A DNA stretch of 64,000 nt from Halorubrum sp. PV6 (GCF_003990725.2 NZ_CP030064.1:186001-250000); one strand, 5' to 3'; positions 8,840 to 18,221 are shown, counted from the stretch's first letter. The notes: a model not told the origin generated them from the sequence alone. Translations and numbers: made by a program.

Positions 8840-11800
8840 CTACATGAACGAGCCGAGCCCGGTCTGTTCTTGGCCCGTCTTGACCTCCTCCCACGACATC
8901 CCCAGCGCCTCTATCACGCGCTCGATCGGCCCTTTCAACGTCTTGTCCAGCATCTTCTCCCAGTCGACCTCGAACTCCTCGGGGACCTGGTCGGCGTACT
9001 CGAAACAGATCACGTCCGGATCGCGTTTGAACTCCCCGTACAGGTGGTCTCGCTGTGGGTCGAATCCCTCCTCTTTTTCCATCCGCTGCCAAAAGTCGGG
9101 GTGGACCTTCTTCAGATAGAGCCGCTTCGGCTTCGACCCGCTGCCGAAGTTGGTCCCGAGCATCCGGTTCGCGTACTTTGCGCCTCGCACCTGCGCGGTC
9201 GGGGTGTCGTAGGCGTCGAGCTTCTTGCCGATCCCGCCCGGAATCCCGATCTCGTCGAGGTCCATCTCGCCGTCGAGAACCCGCGCGATGACGTCGACGA
9301 GGTACGATTTCACCTCCTCTAAGTCCGCGTCGATATCGTCGCCCGTCACGATCGTCTCGATGACGTTCTGCTGGACCTCCTTCGTGATCTGTGCGATGTC
9401 CGAGCGCTTGTATTCGAAGCCGGTGATGTCGATGTCGTCGACGTCTTTCCCCTCCTTCCAGATGATGTGGCCGGCGTATCGCTTCTTTTTGCCCGCCTGG
9501 AAGAACCGCCGGTAGAGTTTCTCGAACTCGATCTGGAACCGGTGGAACTCGGCGTTCAACTCGTCGCGGGCGAAGTCGTCGTAGCGCTCGTTGATGTGGT
9601 CTTCTATCTCGAAGGAGGTCTCGATCGCCTCCTCCTTCGACATGTCTGACAACGAAAGCATGACGCTGTCCGTGTCACCGTACGCAACCTCGTAGTCGAG
9701 CTCGTTTGCGGCCTCCTCGGTGAAGTCGATGACCTCGCGACCGGTCGCCGTGACGGCCGCCGCGCCCTCTTTGTCGTAGAGTCGGAACCGGTCCCACCCC
9801 GTCACGCCGTACAACGACTGCCCGACGAACTGGAACTTCCCGTTCCGCCCCGCGAGGAGCGTGTGGTTGTCTTCGACAGTCACGCAGTAGACGCCGTCTT
9901 CGGCCTCGCTCCGGGACCCGCTCCGGTGCATCCGAAGCGTGTTTTTCCCGCCTTCCGTGACGTAAACTCGCCAGCTCCCGCTGTCTCGGTTGTAGCTCGC
10001 GGTGATCCCGAGGTGAGCACAGAGGCGGAGCACGTCGTCCCGTAACCGCTCGTTCGACGTCGTGTACCGCCATGAGCCGGTCTGTCGATCACCGTCGCCG
10101 TCGATCAGCGTCTCCAGGAACGCGCGTTTCTGCGCCCTCGTCGCCTCGAAGACGCGGTCCGGGATCCGCTTGGCGAAGCTCCCATCGCCGCAGCGGTCTC
10201 GGAGGAAGTCTCCGAGCAACTCCGAGGTGAACTGATAGCTCTGGTCGTCGACGTAGTAGTCGAGCCCCATCCGATCGAGGAGATCCCCGATCGTCTCGTG
10301 GTCGGAGTCGCCGCCGTCCGCCACAGCGTCCTGTGCGATCGTCACCGTCGTCGCCGAGCCCCGACGGTTGTCGCCAAACTCCTTCTCTTCGGACGTGTAC
10401 ACGTTCCCCTCCGTAACGTACCACGCGAGCAGTTCGAGGAACTCGTCCCCGTCGAACGTTCTCGGGATCCACTTCCGACCTGACTCGCGGTGGACGAAAC
10501 TCGTCTCGCACACCGACTCGACGTACTCGCGGTGTTCCTCGAACTCCGAGGCGGTGAACACGTAGCCGGTCTGTCCGACATCCGCCTTCGGAACGCGCCG
10601 CGGCGTCCAGCCGAGTTCGGCGGTGAACGTATGGCCGTGGACGCTCGGTCGAACCCACACCTCGTACTCGCCGTCGATGGCCTCGGTCAGATCGACTTCG
10701 TCGACCCGTTCGCCGTCGGGGCCGTCCCAGTCGTGAGGCAGTTCGTAGTTGGTCGCGCGGTCGAGATTGCCGGCCTCGACGAAGCTGTATCCGTCTTCCG
10801 TCACCCCGTTCGTCTCGTTTTTCCGGACCACCATCCGGTGGTTCGGCGTCACGCGGAAGTCGATTTTCGAGGTCTCCATGTCGACGAGTTCTCCCCGGTA
10901 GTCGGGGTACGCGTGGGTCTCCTCGACGGTCTTGACTGTCATCTCTTCCGTGTCGGGATCGAGCGAGTAGACGGCGTCACCGACCTCCAAATCCGTGATC
11001 GGTCGCACGCCGTCGGGGGTCACGACCTCGGTGTCCGGCGTGAAGCAGTTCATAATAACCTTCACAGCACCCTGCTGTCGGTCGAACTGCTCGTAGGGCT
11101 CGGTGCCGGGGTCGTGGTCGTTCCGGAGCGACTTCTTCTCTTCGCGCTCGGTGAGGAGCTCGTCGACCATCTCGCGCATGATCCCGTCCGGCTCCTTCCG
11201 GAAGTGGGTCCCGTTGGGCGCGACGTACGTCTCGCCGTCGTACGCCGCGGGGTCGACCTTCGTCTCCGGGCCGGCGTTTATCGTCACCATGCACATCGGG
11301 TAGAGGCTCTTCAGGTCCTGGACCGTCACCATCTCCTTGACGCCCGTGATCGGGTCGAAGACGGCGCCGCCCTCGAAATCTTCCGACTCCTGTTGGCCCT
11401 TCGTCGGGAGCGCGAACTTCCCGAACGCCTTGTGAAGGACGTACATGTCGACGGTGTCGCCGGGCGTCGGCGCGTCCTCGATCTTACAGCCGACGAAGGT
11501 GCGCACCTCGTCCCAGAAGGCGATCACGTCCTGTTTCCGGTCTATCTCGACGCACAGCTCCACGTCGCGGATGCTGTACTCCAGTAAGCGCTCTGGGTCC
11601 TGCTCCCAGAGGTCGCCGATGTCGCCCGTGTAGCGCTCCTTGCCGACCCCGAGTTCGCGCTCGCCGACCGCGTCGAGTCGGTACGACTCCAACTCGGTGA
11701 ACATCGTGCGCTTGTAGGCGTAGAGGAGGTCGAAGACGACTCGGCCTTTAATATCCGGGCCGCCCCAGCCGGACCGCCACACCTCGCCGATCCGGGAGAG

Positions 11801-12859
11801 GCGGTCGATGTCGAGGTCGTACTCGCAGGTCTCATCCAGCAGTTCCAATCGGTCGAGAACGTACGGCGCGTCGAAATCCTCGAAGTTCCACCCGGTCATG
11901 AGATCCGGGTCGGTGTCTTGGAGGTAGTCGACGAACGCGTCGAGCATCGCGGCTTCCTCCTCGAACGTCCGGACCTCGAAGTTGAGCCTCTCGTTTTCGT
12001 CGCCTACGATTCCCTTATACTCTGGCAGATCCTCCGGCGCCGGGACCTCGGCTTCCGGGGCGTCGTACAGCCAGACGACGTACTCGTCGTCGTAGGAGTC
12101 GTGGCTGGTGAGACAGATGATCGGCTCCTCGCCGTCCTCGGGGAACCCGCGTCGGTCGTCGACCTCGATGTCGAAGGTGTTCACCCGCATGTCGGCCTCG
12201 ACCGCGGCGGGTTCGAGGTGCCCCTCGTGGACCTGTATCGTCCCGTCCTCGTCGTCGAGCCGCCGCTCTTCGACGCGGAGGCCGCCGTTGAGTCCGTTGT
12301 CGATTAAAAAGCGGTTCGGGAAGAGAATATCTGCCTCGAAACTGGTCTCGAAGTCGTCGCGGATGCTCCCGACGTCTCGGGGCGTGCGCGTGACGATCCG
12401 CGTGAGCGGTTCGCCGCGGATGCTCTCGTACGGTTCGCCCGCGACGTTCTCCTCTCGCGTGCCGATCACCACGTCGTACGCTTCGGTCGGATCGCGGTCG
12501 AGGTCGGCCGTCGGCACGTAAAAGTAGGGCTCGACGCCGATCACGCGGACGTGCTCGACGGCGTCGTCGCCGCCCTCGACCGGCCGGCGGCCGAACACGT
12601 GAACGACCGGGTACTCGTCGCTGCCGTACCCCTCCACGGCGTAGTCGATCTGAGTGATCATCAACTCGACGGTCCCCGTCGACTCCGGGAACTTCGCCTC
12701 GTCGACGTCGACCACGTCGCTGACGTGTCCGCGTCCGCCGCCGGCGACGGCGGCCGCCTCCTGTGCGGCCAGGTCCTTCCGTTCGGCCTCTGCGCTGTCC
12801 GCTGTGCCGTCGCCCGCCGATCCGGCCGACGAGAAGTCAGACAGCCCCGACTGAGTCAT
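8840..12859 (-). CDS. polB: Family B DNA polymerase with intein
   Basis: 1339-residue precursor of the replicative/repair family B DNA polymerase with 3'-5' proofreading. Exonuclease motifs: DIEVD (residues 230-234), NFEDFDAPYVLDRL (about 325) and YSIRDVEL (about 428). Polymerase motif A is DLKSLYPMCM (about 515), motif B is KVIMN...SLYGVTGW and motif C is YGDTDSVM. Motif B is split by a 410-residue intein (residues 605-1014). The mature enzyme would be 929 residues, with sequence KVIMN-SLYG restored. The N-terminal ~45 residues are a low-complexity acidic haloarchaeal extension. It is divergent from the small gene at 12961. Confidence 0.97.
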   Translation of the reverse strand: MTQSGLSDFSSAGSAGDGTADSAEAERKDLAAQEAAAVAGGGRGHVSDVVDVDEAKFPESTGTVELMITQIDYAVEGYGSDEYPVVHVFGRRPVEGGDDAVEHVRVIGVEPYFYVPTADLDRDPTEAYDVVIGTREENVAGEPYESIRGEPLTRIVTRTPRDVGSIRDDFETSFEADILFPNRFLIDNGLNGGLRVEERRLDDEDGTIQVHEGHLEPAAVEADMRVNTFDIEVDDRRGFPEDGEEPIICLTSHDSYDDEYVVWLYDAPEAEVPAPEDLPEYKGIVGDENERLNFEVRTFEEEAAMLDAFVDYLQDTDPDLMTGWNFEDFDAPYVLDRLELLDETCEYDLDIDRLSRIGEVWRSGWGGPDIKGRVVFDLLYAYKRTMFTELESYRLDAVGERELGVGKERYTGDIGDLWEQDPERLLEYSIRDVELCVEIDRKQDVIAFWDEVRTFVGCKIEDAPTPGDTVDMYVLHKAFGKFALPTKGQQESEDFEGGAVFDPITGVKEMVTVQDLKSLYPMCMVTINAGPETKVDPAAYDGETYVAPNGTHFRKEPDGIMREMVDELLTEREEKKSLRNDHDPGTEPYEQFDRQQGAVKVIMNCFTPDTEVVTPDGVRPITDLEVGDAVYSLDPDTEEMTVKTVEETHAYPDYRGELVDMETSKIDFRVTPNHRMVVRKNETNGVTEDGYSFVEAGNLDRATNYELPHDWDGPDGERVDEVDLTEAIDGEYEVWVRPSVHGHTFTAELGWTPRRVPKADVGQTGYVFTASEFEEHREYVESVCETSFVHRESGRKWIPRTFDGDEFLELLAWYVTEGNVYTSEEKEFGDNRRGSATTVTIAQDAVADGGDSDHETIGDLLDRMGLDYYVDDQSYQFTSELLGDFLRDRCGDGSFAKRIPDRVFEATRAQKRAFLETLIDGDGDRQTGSWRYTTSNERLRDDVLRLCAHLGITASYNRDSGSWRVYVTEGGKNTLRMHRSGSRSEAEDGVYCVTVEDNHTLLAGRNGKFQFVGQSLYGVTGWDRFRLYDKEGAAAVTATGREVIDFTEEAANELDYEVAYGDTDSVMLSLSDMSKEEAIETSFEIEDHINERYDDFARDELNAEFHRFQIEFEKLYRRFFQAGKKKRYAGHIIWKEGKDVDDIDITGFEYKRSDIAQITKEVQQNVIETIVTGDDIDADLEEVKSYLVDVIARVLDGEMDLDEIGIPGGIGKKLDAYDTPTAQVRGAKYANRMLGTNFGSGSKPKRLYLKKVHPDFWQRMEKEEGFDPQRDHLYGEFKRDPDVICFEYADQVPEEFEVDWEKMLDKTLKGPIERVIEALGMSWEEVKTGQEQTGLGSFM
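9818..11047 (-). other. Intein with LAGLIDADG homing endonuclease, inserted in PolB motif B
   Basis: In-frame 410-residue insertion (precursor residues 605-1014) that interrupts the conserved KxxMN-SLYG motif. Splicing residues: Cys at the first position (CFTPDTEVVTPDG), block B TPNHRMVV with the catalytic histidine at 674, block F YCVTVEDNHTLLAGRNGKF, and Ser at +1. The two dodecapeptide motifs of a LAGLIDADG endonuclease are visible: ELLAWYVTEGN (808-819) and FLETLIDGDGD (914-924). The C-terminal end is unusual: the residue before the +1 Ser is Gln instead of Asn, and the penultimate residue is Gly instead of His (FVGQ|S). The boundaries were set by matching the extein to the uninterrupted PolB motif and checking the codons (TGC at 11045-11047, CAG at 9818-9820). 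Confidence 0.95.
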
Positions 12860-12938
12860 ACCCCTCGTTCGGCGTACCGAGCAAAAAAACTCGGCTTTCG
12901 GGTGCGGCGAGGACTCCCGCCACAGAAAGGGCTTTAAT

Positions 12939-12957
12939 GTGTGAAATCATACCACAC
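12939..12957. promoter_or_regulatory. Imperfect palindrome and TATA-like box between polB and the 57-aa gene
   Basis: GTGTGAAATCATACCACAC pairs at 7 of 9 positions. It lies between a TTTAATG element (12933-12939) and the ATG at 12961, the place where a repressor would block a leaderless transcript. It is an operator candidate only. Confidence 0.4.
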
Positions 12958-12960
12958 GCT

Positions 12961-13134
12961 ATGTCATCGGATCCACGTTCCGACGCTGAGGTGGCTCGCC
13001 CGACCGGCAGCGACGCGGTCGACGCCGAGGTGGAGGCGTACGAGGACGACGGGAACGTGGTGATCTTCGACGCGGCGAACCCCCTCGCCTGGGTCGAGGC
13101 GAGTCAAACGGTCCGCCTCGCCGACGCGACGTAA
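12961..13134 (+). CDS. 57-residue conserved haloarchaeal protein
   Basis: Small acidic protein (MSSDPRSDAEVARPT...). The C-terminal half reads EDDGNVVIFDAANPLAWVEASQTV and is the recognisable conserved core of a short haloarchaeal family; I believe it is catalogued as DUF7331 but could not check. No membrane segment, cysteine or catalytic motif is present. A TATA-like TTTAATG about 26 bases before the ATG implies a leaderless transcript. It is divergent from polB. Function unknown. Confidence 0.75.
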   Translation: MSSDPRSDAEVARPTGSDAVDAEVEAYEDDGNVVIFDAANPLAWVEASQTVRLADAT

Positions 13135-13174
13135 CGACGGAACCCCTTTTGCCCGTCCCCGCGTACAGTAACCC

Positions 13175-13639
13175 GTGTTTAGCCTCGACGAGGACAACGA
13201 GGGCGAGATATCCGTCGGCGAGAGCTCCGACGCCGAACGGAAGATGACGCCCGATATCCCGAAGGCACCCTCGGTGAAGACGTTCGACGACGGCGGCGAC
13301 TTCGAGGGCGCAAGCGACGTCGATTCGAAGACCCTCCGCGCGTTCGTCGTCGCCGTCATCTACGCCAACGCTGCCGTCCTCTTCGTTTCGCTTGGCCCCA
13401 TGCTGTGGTTCTTTCAGGGGCGGTCGCGGATCGGTCCGGCGCTGTTTCTCGTCGGCCTTCTCGCCGGCGTTCGCACTTATCAGACGTATCGCTCGTGGAA
13501 GCGTTCGCGGGACGAGAAGGAGGAAGAAGACGGAAAACAGGAAGACGGAAGGCAGGAGTCGGCCGACGCCGATGCAGACAGCGACCCGACCGCTCCCGAC
13601 GACTCCGATACGGACGCCACCCCCCCGGAAGCGTCATGA
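13175..13639 (+). CDS. Small two-helix membrane protein with acidic tails
   Basis: 154 residues starting at a GTG. An acidic cytoplasmic N-terminal region (about 50 residues) is followed by two hydrophobic helices, AFVVAVIYANAAVLFVSLGPMLWFF and PALFLVGLLAGVRTYQTY. A basic stop-transfer segment and a long Glu/Asp-rich disordered tail follow. It resembles a conserved haloarchaeal membrane family of unknown role. It sits 40 bases after the 57-residue gene and 24 bases before the next gene, so the three may be cotranscribed. Confidence 0.7.
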   Translation: MFSLDEDNEGEISVGESSDAERKMTPDIPKAPSVKTFDDGGDFEGASDVDSKTLRAFVVAVIYANAAVLFVSLGPMLWFFQGRSRIGPALFLVGLLAGVRTYQTYRSWKRSRDEKEEEDGKQEDGRQESADADADSDPTAPDDSDTDATPPEAS

Positions 13640-13663
13640 CCGCCCACCCGCTTTTGCCAATCC

Positions 13664-14104
13664 ATGCAAACGGTTCGTGACGCGACCGGCCGGACGTACC
13701 TCCTCGTGAAACGGTCCAGCGAGTCGAGCCGCGTCCGAGACCCGGCCACCGGCGAGGAGCGGTACGTCGACAACGAGGACCTCCGCGTCGTCGACGGCGA
13801 GTCCCCGCTCGCGACCGCCGCCTCGGGCGTGCCGGCCTCGGTTCGGCAGACGGTCGGCGCGGTCCGCGACGACCGATCGCTCGGCCTCCTCGCGGTGGTC
13901 GTCGACGAGGGACCGATCGCCGCTGTCGACCTCCTCGACGCGACCGACATGTGCGAGTCGGACCTTCACGGGACGCTCACGGAGTTCCGTGCGGCCGGCC
14001 TGATAGACCAGGCCACAGTCGCCGGACAACGCGGCTACGAGGCGACCCCGGTCGCCGTCGAAGCGCTGGGGCTGCTGCGGGCCGGTACGGACGACCCCGC
14101 GTGA
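13664..14104 (+). CDS. Conserved haloarchaeal protein with probable winged-helix C-terminus
   Basis: 146 residues. The N-terminal half (TVRDATGRTYLLVKRSSESSRVRDPATGEERYVDNEDLRVV) looks like a small beta domain. The C-terminal half (LLAVVVDEGPIAAVDLLDATDMCESDLHGTLTEFRAAGLIDQATVAGQRGYEATPVAVEAL) has the spacing of a winged helix-turn-helix. A DNA-binding or regulatory role is inferred from fold impression only. It is followed by rad50 on the opposite strand (convergent). Confidence 0.65.
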   Translation: MQTVRDATGRTYLLVKRSSESSRVRDPATGEERYVDNEDLRVVDGESPLATAASGVPASVRQTVGAVRDDRSLGLLAVVVDEGPIAAVDLLDATDMCESDLHGTLTEFRAAGLIDQATVAGQRGYEATPVAVEALGLLRAGTDDPA

Positions 14105-14141
14105 GCTATTTATAAATACTCGCGGCAGGCGAGCGGTAGGT

Positions 14142-16835
14142 TCAGTCGTCGGCGAGCGACGCCACGTCCAGTTCGGCGGCGTCTTCGCGGTGTACCGTCG
14201 ACCGGTTCGAGCGCGGGTCCTTCTCGACGGTCACCAGCTCGTCTGCGGCGCCGACCAGCTCGTCGTCGTGGCTGACGATCAGGATCTGTCGCACGCCGAA
14301 GCCGCGCATCTCCTCGACGAGACGCACGAGCCGGGAGACGTGACCGGAGTCGAGGAAGACGGTTGGCTCGTCGAGGATGAGCGGCGGCGTCGGCGCGGCG
14401 CCCTCGATCCCCTCCGAGAGCAGCCGGTAGATCGCACAGCGCAGCGAGAGGTTAAACAGGGCGCGCTCGCCGCCCGAGAGCTGTTCGGGGTCGAGCGCTT
14501 CGCCGTCCTTCTGATACACCGTGAGGACGTACTCGCCGTCGAGTTCGATGTGCGAGTAGGCGTCGTTGCCGTACACCAACTCGAACGTCTCGTTGAGGGT
14601 GCGCTCCAACTCGGCGACGTTGCGCTGTCGGAGTTCGGCCCGGAGGTCGCCGTACATCGCCTCCAGTTCGCTCGTCTCCTCGTGGAGGCTCTCGAGCGCG
14701 GCCACCCGCTCGGCGAGCGACTCGTGTTCGGCCCGGAGATTCTCCAACTCCTGAATCTCGCCGTTGACCCCGCCGATCGCGTTTTCCAGCTCGGTCCGCC
14801 GCTCTGCGAGCCGTTCGAGTTCGTCGGCGACCTTCTCAAGGTACTCTTCGGCCCGCTGCTTTTTGTCTCGTGCGTCTGTGACGGCCTCCTCGTCGACCGC
14901 CGCCGCCAGTTCGTCGCGCCGGTCGCGCTTGTCGGCGAGCCGACTCCGCCGCTCGTCGTTCACCTCCTCGATGCTCGCCCGCTTCTCGCGCCGCCGCTCG
15001 ATTTCGTCTTCCGCGTCGGCTATCGCCTCGATCCGCTCGTCGACCGCGTCCACCGCCTCGCGGGTGTCGTCGATCGTCGCGAGCGCCGCCTCGTGCTCGC
15101 TCACCCGCGCTTCGGCCTCCTCGGCCTCTTCGCGCTTCTGTGCGGCGACCTCGCGGGCGTCGTCGGCCTCCTCGCGGAGGGTCGCCGCGCGTTCGCGCTT
15201 CTCCGTCGCCGCCTCTCTCGTTTCGGCCGCTTCCGTCCGCTTCGTTTCGACTCGCTCGTCGAGCGTGTCCACCTGCTCGTCGATCGCGTCTAACCGATCC
15301 GCCGCGTCCGCGAGGTCGTCCAACTCGGCGATCCGATCGTCGAGGTCGCTCTCGCGTTCGCGGGCGCCTTCGAGTTCGCTCTCCAACTCGGCGACCCGCT
15401 CGCGGTCCTCGTCGATCTGGCTCGCGTGCGGCGAGTCTTCGACCGGCTGACCGCACTCGGGGCACTTTCCGGCCGCGAGCAGCTCCTCCGCCTCGGCGAC
15501 TCGCTGACGGGCATTTTTCAGCTCCGTCGTCATCTCCGTGACCCGCGTGCGAACCTCGCCGCGGCGCTGTTGGAGCCGGTCGCGCTCCTCCGCGACCTCG
15601 TCGCGACCGACGTCTGCGTCCGCGTCGGCGAACCGCTCGCGGAGGCGTTCGGCCTCCTCGCGGAGGTCCTCGATCGACGCCTCGCGCTCGTCGGCCTCGG
15701 CCGTCGTCGCCTCGGCTTGCTCGTCGAGGTCGTCGGCCTCGGCCTCCAGCGTGTCGGCGCGCTCGGCGCGCTCCTCTGCCTTCTCCGCGAGGTTCGTCGC
15801 CTGATTGCGGAACGCCTCGGCGCTCACCCGCTCGTCGTCGAGCTCCTCGCGGATCTCGTTCTCTCGCTCGTCGAGGTCGGCACGGCGAGCCGCGACGGCC
15901 TCCTCGCTCGCCGCGTCGACCCCGGCCTCGTCGAGTCGGTCGTCGATCGCGTCCTCGATCGATTCGATCCGCTCGCGGGCCTCGCCGATCGCGTCGCGGT
16001 GCTCGTCGCGCTCGCGTTCGGCCGTCCGGATCGCCGCTTCGATCTCGTCGACCTCCGCTTCGACCGCCTCCAGCTTCTCGCGTTTCTCCGCGTGGGTCGA
16101 CAGCGTCTCGACGGCGGCTTCGCGGGTCTCCGTCGCCTGCTCGCGCTGCGCCTCGTAGCGTTCGATCTCGGCCGTGACCTCCGAGAGATCGCTTTCTAAC
16201 CCGTTTAACCGCTCGTGGAGTCCCTTCTCCTCTTTCGCTGCGATCTGATCGTCGAGCTGATCGAGGCGCCCGCGGCGGTTCTCCAGTACGTCTTCGACGC
16301 CGAGTCGCGCGTCGCCGGCGCGCTCGCGGTACGTCTCCAGTTTCCCGAGCTGGAGCAGGTCGTCGATCGTGTCCTGTCGCTCGCGGGGAGTCGCGTTGAT
16401 CAGCTTGTTCACCTCGCCTTGCCTGACGTACGCACAGTTGACGAACGCCTCCGCGTCCATCCGAAGGAGTTCGGTGACGAACTCCCGCACCGCCCGCGCG
16501 CCGTCGCGGGTCACGTCGCTCCCGCCCGTCGCCTCGAGCGTACACTGGTGGTCGATCCGGCCGTCGTACCGTTTGAGTCGCCGCTCGACGTGGTAGGAGG
16601 CGCCGTCGTGGGTGAACCACAGGTCGACTTCCGTCTCCTCCTCGCCGTTCGTGATCACGTCGCCGAGGGTGCCGTCGAGCGCTTTTGCGCCGTAGAGGGC
16701 GAAAAAGCAGGCCTCAAGAAGCGAGGACTTGCCGCTGCCGTTGAGCCCGTGGATGACGGTGACGCCCTCGGTCAGCCGGAGGTCGGCGTCGCCGTACGGC
16801 TTGAAGTTCGCGAGGCGGACGCGGTCGAAGTTCAC
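14142..16835 (-). CDS. rad50: DNA double-strand break repair ATPase Rad50
   Basis: 897-residue SMC-like ATPase of the Mre11-Rad50 complex that senses and processes DNA ends. Walker A GLNGSGKSS is near residue 35. A very long Glu/Arg-rich coiled coil occupies roughly residues 170-740 and is split by the zinc-hook CPECGQ near residue 457, which joins two Rad50 molecules. The ABC signature QLSGGERALFNLSLRCAIYRLL is near residue 785, and Walker B PPLILDEPTVFLD is near residue 822. Its start codon overlaps the end of mre11 by 4 bases, so the two are translated together. Confidence 0.96.
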   Translation of the reverse strand: MNFDRVRLANFKPYGDADLRLTEGVTVIHGLNGSGKSSLLEACFFALYGAKALDGTLGDVITNGEEETEVDLWFTHDGASYHVERRLKRYDGRIDHQCTLEATGGSDVTRDGARAVREFVTELLRMDAEAFVNCAYVRQGEVNKLINATPRERQDTIDDLLQLGKLETYRERAGDARLGVEDVLENRRGRLDQLDDQIAAKEEKGLHERLNGLESDLSEVTAEIERYEAQREQATETREAAVETLSTHAEKREKLEAVEAEVDEIEAAIRTAERERDEHRDAIGEARERIESIEDAIDDRLDEAGVDAASEEAVAARRADLDERENEIREELDDERVSAEAFRNQATNLAEKAEERAERADTLEAEADDLDEQAEATTAEADEREASIEDLREEAERLRERFADADADVGRDEVAEERDRLQQRRGEVRTRVTEMTTELKNARQRVAEAEELLAAGKCPECGQPVEDSPHASQIDEDRERVAELESELEGARERESDLDDRIAELDDLADAADRLDAIDEQVDTLDERVETKRTEAAETREAATEKRERAATLREEADDAREVAAQKREEAEEAEARVSEHEAALATIDDTREAVDAVDERIEAIADAEDEIERRREKRASIEEVNDERRSRLADKRDRRDELAAAVDEEAVTDARDKKQRAEEYLEKVADELERLAERRTELENAIGGVNGEIQELENLRAEHESLAERVAALESLHEETSELEAMYGDLRAELRQRNVAELERTLNETFELVYGNDAYSHIELDGEYVLTVYQKDGEALDPEQLSGGERALFNLSLRCAIYRLLSEGIEGAAPTPPLILDEPTVFLDSGHVSRLVRLVEEMRGFGVRQILIVSHDDELVGAADELVTVEKDPRSNRSTVHREDAAELDVASLADD

Positions 16836-18136
16836 AGGTAGTCCTCCATCGATACCTGCCCGTCGGTGTCGCCGGCGTCGGGATCGGCCGTCTCACCTCC
16901 CTCGGTGTCGGGATCGGTCACCTCGGTTTCGTTAGCGTCGGGATCGGCCGTCTCGCCTTCCTCGGTGTCGGGATCGGTCACCTCGGTTTCGTCGCCAGAC
17001 TCTTCTGCGGCCCGGTCGAACGAGTCGAGGTCCTCGACCCGCTCTTCGACCCGTCGTTTCACCGTCTCCCGGACGTTCGTGTCGCTGACCGTGTCGGCGC
17101 GGACCGCCTCCTCGATGTCGAGCGCGGCCTCGGACAGCCCCATCTCCTCAACCCGCTCCCGGACGGCGTCTTCCGGGTCCGCGAAGCTCACGTCGATTTC
17201 GGTGTCCGTCTCGACCTCGCGGCGGTCGTTCACACGAGCGATCAGGGCGCCTTCGTCCGTCGCGAACTCCTCGATGGCCGCCGGGGTGACCGGGTCACCC
17301 GCGCCCGTCACGTCCACGAGGACCACCGCGTCGTCGAGGTCGTGCTGGCGAACCGCCTCGCGCACCTGACCCGCTCCCTCCCCCTCGTGGAGAGTGGCCT
17401 CCACGAAGACGAACGGGCGGGTGTCGAGCGCGCGCCGGCGGATCTCCACGCGGTCGTCGCCGCCGGCGGCGTCGGCGTCGAACGTGGCGATGTTGTACCC
17501 GCGCCCCTCGCGTTCGCTCGCGCTCGCGCGCTCGGTCGACCCCGGATACGTGACCCACGTGCCGGCGACCTCGGCGACGTCGGGCGTGTGGTTGTCGCCG
17601 AGCAACATCGCGTCGAACTCGACCGTGCTCTCCGTCAGCACCGTCTCCGTGTCCCAGTCGGCGTAGCCGAACGGCTCGAAGAGACCGTGGGCGACGAGGG
17701 CGGCGTAGTCGGCGTCGTGGCTCGCGAACGCGTAGTCGAGGTCGTCGCGCCGGGAGACCGGGACGTGGTCGAGCCCGTAGAAGGCGGTGTCGCCGACGAC
17801 GGTCGGTTCGTCGCCGAGTCGCGTCGCGAGCCCGAGGCGCTCGAACAGATCGAGCCACTGGCCGCCGCGCGTCGCCTCGTGGTTTCCGACCACGGCGAGA
17901 AAGGGAATCTCGGCGTCGTCGAGCCGCCGCAGCACCGAGATCGTCCCCATCAGGTCGGCGAGTTCGGGGCGGCGATCGTGGAAGAGGTCGCCCGCGTGGA
18001 CGACGGCGTCGACCTCGTCGTCGATCGCGTCGTCGATCACGGCTGCGAAGGCGTCGAGGAAATCTTGCCGGCGGACCGGCGAGTGATACTGCGCGTACCC
18101 CACGTGGGTGTCGCCGGTGTGAATCACCCGTGTCAT
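16832..18136 (-). CDS. mre11: DNA double-strand break repair nuclease Mre11
   Basis: 434-residue metallophosphoesterase nuclease that works with Rad50. The calcineurin-type metal motifs are present in order: GDTHVGYAQYH, VHAGDLFHDRRPE, AVVGNHEATRGG and MLLGDNHTPDV. A capping and Rad50-binding region follows. The C-terminal ~55 residues are disordered and contain two copies of a 20-residue Asp/Glu/Thr repeat, ending in QVSMEDYL. The first gene of the mre11-rad50 operon. Confidence 0.95.
   Translation of the reverse strand: MTRVIHTGDTHVGYAQYHSPVRRQDFLDAFAAVIDDAIDDEVDAVVHAGDLFHDRRPELADLMGTISVLRRLDDAEIPFLAVVGNHEATRGGQWLDLFERLGLATRLGDEPTVVGDTAFYGLDHVPVSRRDDLDYAFASHDADYAALVAHGLFEPFGYADWDTETVLTESTVEFDAMLLGDNHTPDVAEVAGTWVTYPGSTERASASEREGRGYNIATFDADAAGGDDRVEIRRRALDTRPFVFVEATLHEGEGAGQVREAVRQHDLDDAVVLVDVTGAGDPVTPAAIEEFATDEGALIARVNDRREVETDTEIDVSFADPEDAVRERVEEMGLSEAALDIEEAVRADTVSDTNVRETVKRRVEERVEDLDSFDRAAEESGDETEVTDPDTEEGETADPDANETEVTDPDTEGGETADPDAGDTDGQVSMEDYL
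16874..16993 (-). repeat. Two tandem 60-bp repeats inside the mre11 3' end
   Basis: An exact 60-bp period (two copies with a few substitutions) encodes the doubled segment ADPDxxETEVTDPDTExGET in the acidic tail of Mre11. The period is in frame, so copy number can vary without breaking the gene. Boundaries are approximate by a few bases. Confidence 0.8.
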
Positions 18137-18221
18137 CTGCCCCGGTCTTGGCCGGTATCGGGTTTAGTGGTTCCGGGGGCGGAGTGAAAGTGGTCTCGGG
18201 CGCGGTCCGCTGTCGAGGTTC

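Noticed and set aside
14836-16620. Long open frame (594 codons) on the same strand as rad50
   Set aside because: Arg/Gly-rich shadow in another frame of the rad50 coiled-coil region; high GC removes stops. No protein-like features.
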